NCBI GenBank assembly: GCA_030272585.1
Contig: BSYQ01000003.1
Span: forward strand, 4,030,001 to 4,094,000
Reading direction: 5' to 3'
Origin: Bryopsis sp. KO-2023
Taxonomy: Eukaryota > Chlorophyta > Ulvophyceae > Bryopsidales > Bryopsidaceae
DNA length: 64,000 bases
Under the pieces are notes generated by a model that saw only the letters and a list, made by a program, of their open reading frames with translations, was not told the origin of the DNA and searched no databases. Shown here one piece after another: positions 58,101 to 64,000 of the stretch (position 1 is the first letter of the stretch; the number at the start of each line of letters is the position of its first letter). The translations under genes were made by a program, and so were the position numbers.

Positions 58101-59541
58101 TTTCACTTTTTTTTATTTTTGCACTTAATTTTTTTGGCTTTCACGCAACCAAACCTAAAAAAACAGGAGAATGCAGGTGATCAGATCAGGCTGATTTTGC
58201 TTTTTTTTTCCTTTGTCAGTATCGGACCACCCGCAACTACAGAAATCCCGAGTTTCTGGGGCCAAGGATCGGAGACAAGGTCATTTTCAGCTTGTTGATC
58301 GGGACGTTGTACTGGGGTGTCGGTGACGATGCCACGGAGTCGAATATCATGAACGTAGCAGCAGTTTTGTTCATGTGGACCACGCTGCCAGCTTTCGGAG
58401 CTGCCTCGTATGTCCCTGCAATCGTCTTGGGTGAGATTACCAAATCTGTCATGATCCATGCCCATTCTTGAAAATTGAGTTGTGGTCCAAAGAATTTCTT
58501 TTTTTTTTTTTGGTTGTTTTTTTCTGTGTCTCTGAATTCTTAACAGAGAATATCGGGCGAATCAAACTCACTTGCTTGTGTGTTTCTGCTGAACAGAGCG
58601 TGCCTTGTTCATTAGAGAGAAAAACGATGGGCTGTACAGAGTTATCACGTATCTCTGTGCAAAAATGGTGGATGAGCTGGTTGTGGCGGGATTCGCAAGT
58701 GCCATATTCGGAATCATCGTATTCATGATGGTCGGCCTGCAAGGAAGCTTCCTTACTTTCTGGCTGGCGTATTTCCTCACCTTGACAAATGGCATTGGTA
58801 AGTTGAAAATGAATTCTGCGGAATGTACTTTGCATGCATGCATGCATCAAAATCCATCAAGTGCATCCAATACATCAAAATGTGTCAAAATGCATGCTTT
58901 GTTTTTCGTCATCTCTTAGTATTTTGACACTGCACAGAAAGACAACCCATATCAGGGATATTGTCGAGTTCAATTGCAATAATGCTCGTTTTGCCTCCTC
59001 TTTTTCAACCCTAAATTTTCCCTGTTTTCCCTGTTTTTTTGCAACAGTGTTGGCGTACTGCGTGGCTGCTTTCTCCCCAAACATGGACGTGGCGAATGCA
59101 GCCCTCCCTACATACGTGGTGACCCTGCTATTTTTTGCCGGATTCTTGTTCCGATTCCATGACATCCCGAAGTATTGGTTTTGGTACTCGAAAATCAATC
59201 TCCTGAGATATGCATGGGGAGCCCTCATGAAAAATCAGTTTGATTCTAAAGATTTCGAGAACCTGACAATCAACGGAGATGGTGAGTAGTGCGCTGTGTG
59301 AGCGTTTTGACAAGCTTAGGGATGAGTCATCCCCAGAAACTTCTGAGTCGATCTTATCGATCTTAATTTTAATTTTGTCCTTTTTTTGCCCCAAACAGAT
59401 GGAAGGGTGGATGTTTTGACATTCTACAGTCTGAACGAAGTCACGGAGGCGTCGTATCTTGGCATCCTCTTGGTTTTTGCTGCTGCCTTCTTTTTCTTGG
59501 CATTCCTTGGGATGACCTTCGTGAAACACTCGGCTCGCTAA
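55143..59541 (+). CDS. ABCG: ABCG-family half-size ABC transporter
   Basis: Ten exons join in phase: 55143-55220, 55426-55527, 56452-56889, 57008-57149, 57567-57721, 57893-58021, 58220-58430, 58597-58797, 59048-59281 and 59399-59541, about 610 residues. The order is nucleotide-binding domain then membrane domain, the reverse order that defines ABCG/WBC half-transporters; these work as dimers. Seen: Walker A GPSGSGKTT, the signature ISGGQAKRVNVA, Walker B VLFLDEPTSGLD, and an H-loop TIHSPS where plants and animals usually have TIHQPS. The membrane domain begins near RNPEFLGPRIGDK and has about six hydrophobic helices, with ERALFIREKNDGLYRV between them and a final helix (SYLGILLVFAAAFFFLAFLG). 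The start is the ATG at 55143. Substrate unknown; export of lipid or wax precursors would fit the neighbouring acyl-CoA reductase but is only inference. Confidence 0.93.
55858..56062. mobile_element. MITE-like element with 24-bp terminal inverted repeats
   Basis: 205 bp in ABCG intron 2. The left end begins CTACACCCTTCATCGTATTT and the right end is its reverse complement at 22 of 24 positions. Inside, several copies of TAGTGTGG/CCACACTA-type words in both directions allow further folding. An A5 run sits on both sides and could be a target-site duplication or chance. There is no coding capacity, as expected for a non-autonomous element. Confidence 0.78.
56145..56240. repeat. Imperfect foldback repeat
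   Basis: Left arm about 56145-56185 (contains ACCCACTTGAAGAATCTC and GAGCATC), right arm about 56199-56240 (contains GATGCTC, AAGATTCTGTAAGTGGGT), pairing with a few mismatches around a loop of about 13 bp. It lies 80 bp after the MITE-like element in the same ABCG intron. Confidence 0.7.
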
Positions 59542-61816
59542 TCGGCTCCCCGCACACACACGCCCAAAAAGAAAAGAAAAAGCATTTGAACGGGTACTGA
59601 CGCACATATCTGATGAAAATTTGGTTACATTGATTTTTGGTGGGGCAAGCGATAGAACGGAAGGCAGAAAAGTGTGAGGGGAGCGAGATGGGAAAGAGTG
59701 TGAGATGGATTGGAGTCAAAATGGACAAGGAGGCTCGATTTTCTCAATCGTTTTTTTCCGGGGGCGCTCCTTGAAGCTTTGTGTTTTTTTGTTCAGCCTG
59801 TATGAGCTGGGTTTTTTTTTTTCCGTTTTTTTTTTCTCTTTTTTAAACGTTTGTTTTTGAAAAATTAGGTCAAGTCTATAGAACTATTGCTTTGGTCGGG
59901 GTTAGGAACGTTTTGACTGATCTTTTCGGACTGCAATACTCGAACACTATTATTACTGCTGTTGTTTGTACAAGCACTCTATTTTCCTTTTCCAAGCACT
60001 CTATTTTCCTTTTCCAGTCATTCCCTTTCGTTAAAGGGGGGGGCATGGTACAATTGCTGATTATCAATTTTGGATATCCGTGGCTAGTACTGTTTTTTTT
60101 TTTCTACTTCAATTATTTCTGTGGGGGCTGCAGACTGGAGGAGAGTTGTTTTCGATTGGGTCCGATGTTTAGATCAGAAATTGAATTGGAGTTTCGTCGG
60201 TGGGGTCATTTTTTGCACACCTTTTCTGCAGGATGCCATCGTTGGTACCTTGCGCCGGATATGTATATTCCAAACAGACTTTTTCATACATTGTGAAGCA
60301 GACAATGCTTGCTTCTTTTTTTTTTTTTTTTTGTAATCCAAACAACTGAACTTGGTACAGTAAATATCCCTGAACGTTTTGCTTTACTTTTTTCGTAAGT
60401 TTTTTGTTCACCCTGTCTTCGAATAACACAACACACTCTCCGATGGTTGTTCGAACAACCATCGAACAGATCCGAGAAACACCATATGAGAATCCCTGCA
60501 AACAAGGTACAAAACCTTCATTGCCAGCAGATAGGGTGCTGCGACCCGGTAGTAGATGGTGGCTAATCTGCATGCATCCTTGCATAATTCAATTTAGAGT
60601 GGGTAAGATGTCATGCAAACTCTGTTCCACGATAAGATGCCTTCGCCAGCCAAAACAAACGCCCCCTGTCTTCTGCTCATCTATCCAAAAAAAAAATTGT
60701 AGTATTGGCTTGGAAAAGATTGGAGGCAGCCAGGAAGTGGGGTCCAGAAATCGGCAGGAAGGTACTTGCAATCCGGGGTTGGGTAGTTATTTTGTTTGTA
60801 TCGAATCGAGTGGTGGAAATTCGCACTGACACTGCTGAATCGAAGGGGGTGCAATGCTGGAAGGGACATCATTCCATAGCCCGCAAACCGGTACTAAATC
60901 TTGGGGTTTTGCTGAGCAGGATTGCGAGAAGCCCTTGGTTGCATTTCTTCTTGCTTGGAGTTGGGTGGCAGTCTGGCACTCTCGATTCTCGCTGCTAAAG
61001 TTGGGTTATACCCACGTAACCTTGCACCAACTCCCCTGGGCCTCTAGAGCCCAGATCTGGGGGGGTTGATCCAGCAATGCGTTTCACCCACAGTGGAGTG
61101 GAAAAAGGCTGCCCACATTACCAGCGTCAAGCAGTTAAATCATCTTATCAAGCTCATTTCTGCTCATTCTAAGAGCGGCTGAATCCGCGTTCGTTCTGAG
61201 AGACTGGGGCACAAAAAAAACAACACAGAACAAAAAAAATCAGACGAGAAATACACCACCAAACCACCCCCTCAATGCGACCTCGCAGAGCAATAGTGTG
61301 AAAGGTGGTCCCTTTCGCGTTTTCCGCATTTCCACCCCCCCCAAAACACCCTCCAAGAATTCCACACAAAATGACGAGACTGCTGCTTATGAGTTGGGAC
61401 AGTGGCCCAATGATTGTGAACTCTCCAAGACAATCTGGTTTGGTACAGCGACCCCGTTTCCTCCACTAGCTTGCACCATCCGTTGAATCGCAACAGGACT
61501 TCTCGGTACAAGTGCCGCAAAGTCCCCTGATAGAAACTCCAACAAGTGGAAAGATTGAGAACGGAAAGCCGACAGGCAATCGGTGAGAAAAACAGCCTTG
61601 CTCAATCCACCGCCGCATCCTTCGGCCTTAACACTTGTTCGTGGGTTGCAACACACCACACCACCACCACCCTCCCCAACTTTCTGCGAAACCTGGCTGG
61701 AATTCGCGCGGTTTGAAAACAAAGGAGCGAAACATACAGACAACCTGGGTGCGTTGTTGTTTGTCCAGCGACCCGCGCTGGCCCGGCATTGAGAATCGGC
61801 TCAACCCGTTGCACTA
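59542..61816. other. Intergenic, no gene seen
   Basis: About 2.3 kb. Contains a 22-bp direct repeat (AAGCACTCTATTTTCCTTTTCC, twice) at about 59972-60016, a 24-bp perfect palindrome at 60441-60464, and a T run near 60320. Open frames on both strands have no motif support. The last few hundred bases are the presumed promoter of the reductase gene. Confidence 0.5.
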
Positions 61817-64000
61817 ATGGAGATGAATGGAGTCGCGCAGCCGCCAGTGGTGGATGAGGAAGCTTTGAAGGGCAAGCTGTCGGTTTGCAAAGCGTTCAAG
61901 GGGGCGAATGTGTTTCTGACGGGCGTGACGGGGTATGTGGGGAGTCTCGTTCTGGAGCATCTGTTGAGAGTGTGCCCGGATGTGAACAGAGTCTACGTGC
62001 TGATTCGTGGAAAGAAAACATTGACTGCGAAAGTCAGGCTGGAAAAGCTTCTCAGCACAGGTAGATCGATTATTTTCCCCAGATTCATTTTATTCCAGAA
62101 AATTTCGGGGGGGGTTCCTCATTGTAGTTATTCGTGGTTGGTTTTACCCCCCCCCCAAAAAAAACTGCAGTTTTGCACATGTTTGAAATATGTATTGCCT
62201 GGATAAGAAAAAAAAGAAAGAAAAAAATGTGGAAAGTTTAATGGTTGGTTTTTTTTTTTTTGCTCAAGAGCTTCTCAAGCATGGTTTGCTCCTTCTTTTT
62301 TTGACAAGTGGAGGGAGCCTTTTTGCTAAAGATCTCAGTCATTTTTATTTTTTTTGCCAAAAAAAAGGTCTTTTCAACAAGCTTTGGGATCGGCGAGATA
62401 TCCTGGAAAAAATCACTCTTCTCGAGGGGGACGTCACTCAAACGGATCTGGGCCTGCATGCCAGCGACAAAGCGGAGCTTGTTGGGAAAGCTAATTTTGC
62501 GATCCACTCTGCGGCCGCCGTAAATTTGGACGATCCCATACAAAAAACTCTGAAAAACAACTACATGTCCACCCGAAACGTGCTGGAGCTTTGCAAACAA
62601 ATGACCAATTTTCGCTCTTATGTGCATGTTTCGACGGCATACGTGAACATAACTTTCAAAAGCGGGGCCACTGTTAAGGAAAAGATATTTCCTCTGATGC
62701 ATGGCGATACGGTGAGCAGTTTTTTGACAAGAAAGCTAATGCTCAAGCAAGTGTTTCATTTGGTGCCCTTCAAATAAACTTATCGTTCGGTAATTTTTTT
62801 GAAACTTTTGAAATTGGGGTGGGGGGAGGGGGCTTGTTTGAGTGAATTTTCAAGGAACCAGGACATCTGGTTTCCTCAGTTTTGTGGAAATTGTCCCAAC
62901 AGTGGAGTTGATGGTGGTGCAGGTGGTGACTCACAAAGACATCGTCCCTGAATTGCTCCGTTTGAACGAGGAGGATGCCCAAATCAAAGCAGACATGGTC
63001 ATGCGGAGATTCAATTTCCCAAACACCTACTGCCTGGGGAAGAGAATGACGGAAGAGCTCGTCAACGACTATTTCAAGAATGGTCTGCCCTGCACCATTG
63101 TCAGACCCAGCTTAATCACGGGAGTGGCAAAGGATCCTTATCCTGGGTACATCGGAAATCTAGCGGGGGGTGCAGGCTTTGCCATAGCTTTTGCTATTGG
63201 GTTTTTCGAGCAGAACAGCATGGCTTGGACCGCTAATGGGGTGTGCGATATCGTCCCTGGAGACCAAGTGTCTTCGGTGGTGTTGGCTGCGGCAGCTTCC
63301 ACCGCTGAGTGTAGAATCAAGGTAATTTTGTCGAGGCGAGAACAGGCCAGTGGATGGTTGAGGTCACTTTTATTGAAAAGGGTTCATCATTCGATTGTTC
63401 CTGCCCCCTTTCCTCCAAGACAGGCTCTTTTTTGTCCCATTTGCCGTCAGGATTTTCTTCATTTCTGGACAAAAAAAAAAATGAAACGTTTTTTAGTGTT
63501 GAGATTTTTTGAGAGTTGTTTTCTTGACCGTGTGAAATTTTCTTCCCCCAATTGAGTAATGCACTGGTTTTGTAGTCCCAATGCAATTTGATGATCTGTG
63601 TTTTTTTTGCCCCTCCCAACATCTTTTTAATTTGGCACAGGATAAGGAGATCCCTATTTTCCACGCCTGCACCACCACAAGTTATCCTTTGAGCAACCAC
63701 GAAATGTATTGTTCCGCCTCCAAGTTTTTCACCAAAGAGCCCCCCCCTTACTGTTTGCTCTGGGGTCCTTATCCCACCACAGATGCCACCTACGAGCCAA
63801 ATGACAGCAAAGTCTACTGGGCCAAAAAGAAAACAGAACTGAAGGTGCGACTTCACTATGAGTAGGAAAACCCCCCCCATAATATCTGAAAGTTGACTCT
63901 TCTTTTGCCGCTCCAAAGCCCCCACCCCCCCCAAAAAAAAGAAAAAAAAACTATATGTATATAAAGTAAAATGTAGCCTATTATAACACATTTCTGTCAA
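61817..64000 (+). CDS. FAR: Fatty acyl-CoA reductase (alcohol-forming), 3' end not resolved in window
   Basis: Four exons join in phase: 61817-62060, 62368-62711, 62923-63321 and 63641-63844, about 397 residues so far. FARs reduce fatty acyl-CoA to primary alcohols with NADPH, for wax or surface lipids. Seen: the NADPH-binding motif NVFLTGVTGYVGSLVLEHLL, VYVLIRGKK, EGDVTQTDLGL, NFAIHSAAAVNLDDPI, VHVSTAYVN, the catalytic Tyr/Lys in NTYCLGKRMTEELV, CTIVRPSLITGV and a Rossmann end near DIVPGDQVSSVVL. The next exon (IPIFHACTTTSYPLSNHEMY) starts the region before the C-terminal sterile domain. A GTGCGA donor at 63845 suggests further exons beyond the edge; without splicing, a TAG follows at 63863. 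Partial at the 3' end. Confidence 0.9.

Noticed and set aside
60404-60829. 141-codon plus-strand frame
   Set aside because: It contains the palindrome and simple repeats, with no family resemblance and no matching exons.
1-64000. Bacterial-type operons, CRISPR arrays, rRNA or tRNA genes
   Set aside because: Genes are split by GT-AG introns, no regularly spaced repeats of CRISPR type occur, and I found no tRNA T-loop plus acceptor-stem pattern or rRNA core sequence by eye. A tRNA scan would be needed for certainty.

Overview
This is a nuclear window from a photosynthetic eukaryote. About a dozen protein genes lie on both strands, nearly all split by GT-AG introns with T-rich 3' ends. I rebuilt the genes by hand by joining exons at GT..AG borders that keep the reading phase; no rRNA, tRNA, CRISPR array or bacterial-style operon was seen. 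The gene mix suggests a green-lineage alga, most likely a streptophyte alga with motile cells (inference). The signs are a nuclear gene for plastid ribosomal protein L11 with a transit peptide, an expansin-like wall protein, the TPLATE-complex subunit TASH3, a plant-style UFD1 protein and a CDPK. A flagellar central-pair protein (SPEF2/CPC1) argues against lineages without flagella.

Layout. 839-5045 (+): TBC1D19-like Rab GAP. 5357-6043 (-): doubtful small gene. 6552-13101 (+): SPEF2/CPC1. 13525-15118 (-): plastid L11. 15457-22122 (+): gamma-tubulin complex protein GCP6. 22595-23260 (-) and 23526-24314 (+): two intronless, divergently transcribed, paralogous secreted proteins of unknown family. 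25416-27030 (-): expansin-like protein with a lysine/alanine-rich linker. 28128-30580 (-): SCO1. 31066-33218 (+): FolD/MTHFD. 33401-33964 (-): small basic protein of unknown function. 34715-41174 (+): TASH3/TSAUCER. 42650-45121 (+): UFD1-UBX fusion. 46015-48567 (-): MPP10. 49067-52907 (+): CDPK. 55143-59541 (+): ABCG half-transporter. 61817 to the right edge (+): fatty acyl-CoA reductase, 3' end probably outside the window.

The genes do not form one pathway; this is ordinary eukaryotic gene order. Neighbours are often head-to-head across short gaps: L11/GCP6, the secreted pair, SCO1/FolD and MPP10/CDPK. SPEF2 and GCP6 both serve the microtubule/flagellar apparatus and are separated only by L11. 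ABCG and the acyl-CoA reductase are adjacent and could both serve surface lipids (inference). Non-coding DNA carries long G or C homopolymers, short tandem repeats and several foldback or MITE-like elements, the clearest being a 205-bp element in ABCG intron 2.

The least explained items are the secreted pair, the expansin-like protein whose C-terminal domain I do not recognise, and the MITE-like elements.
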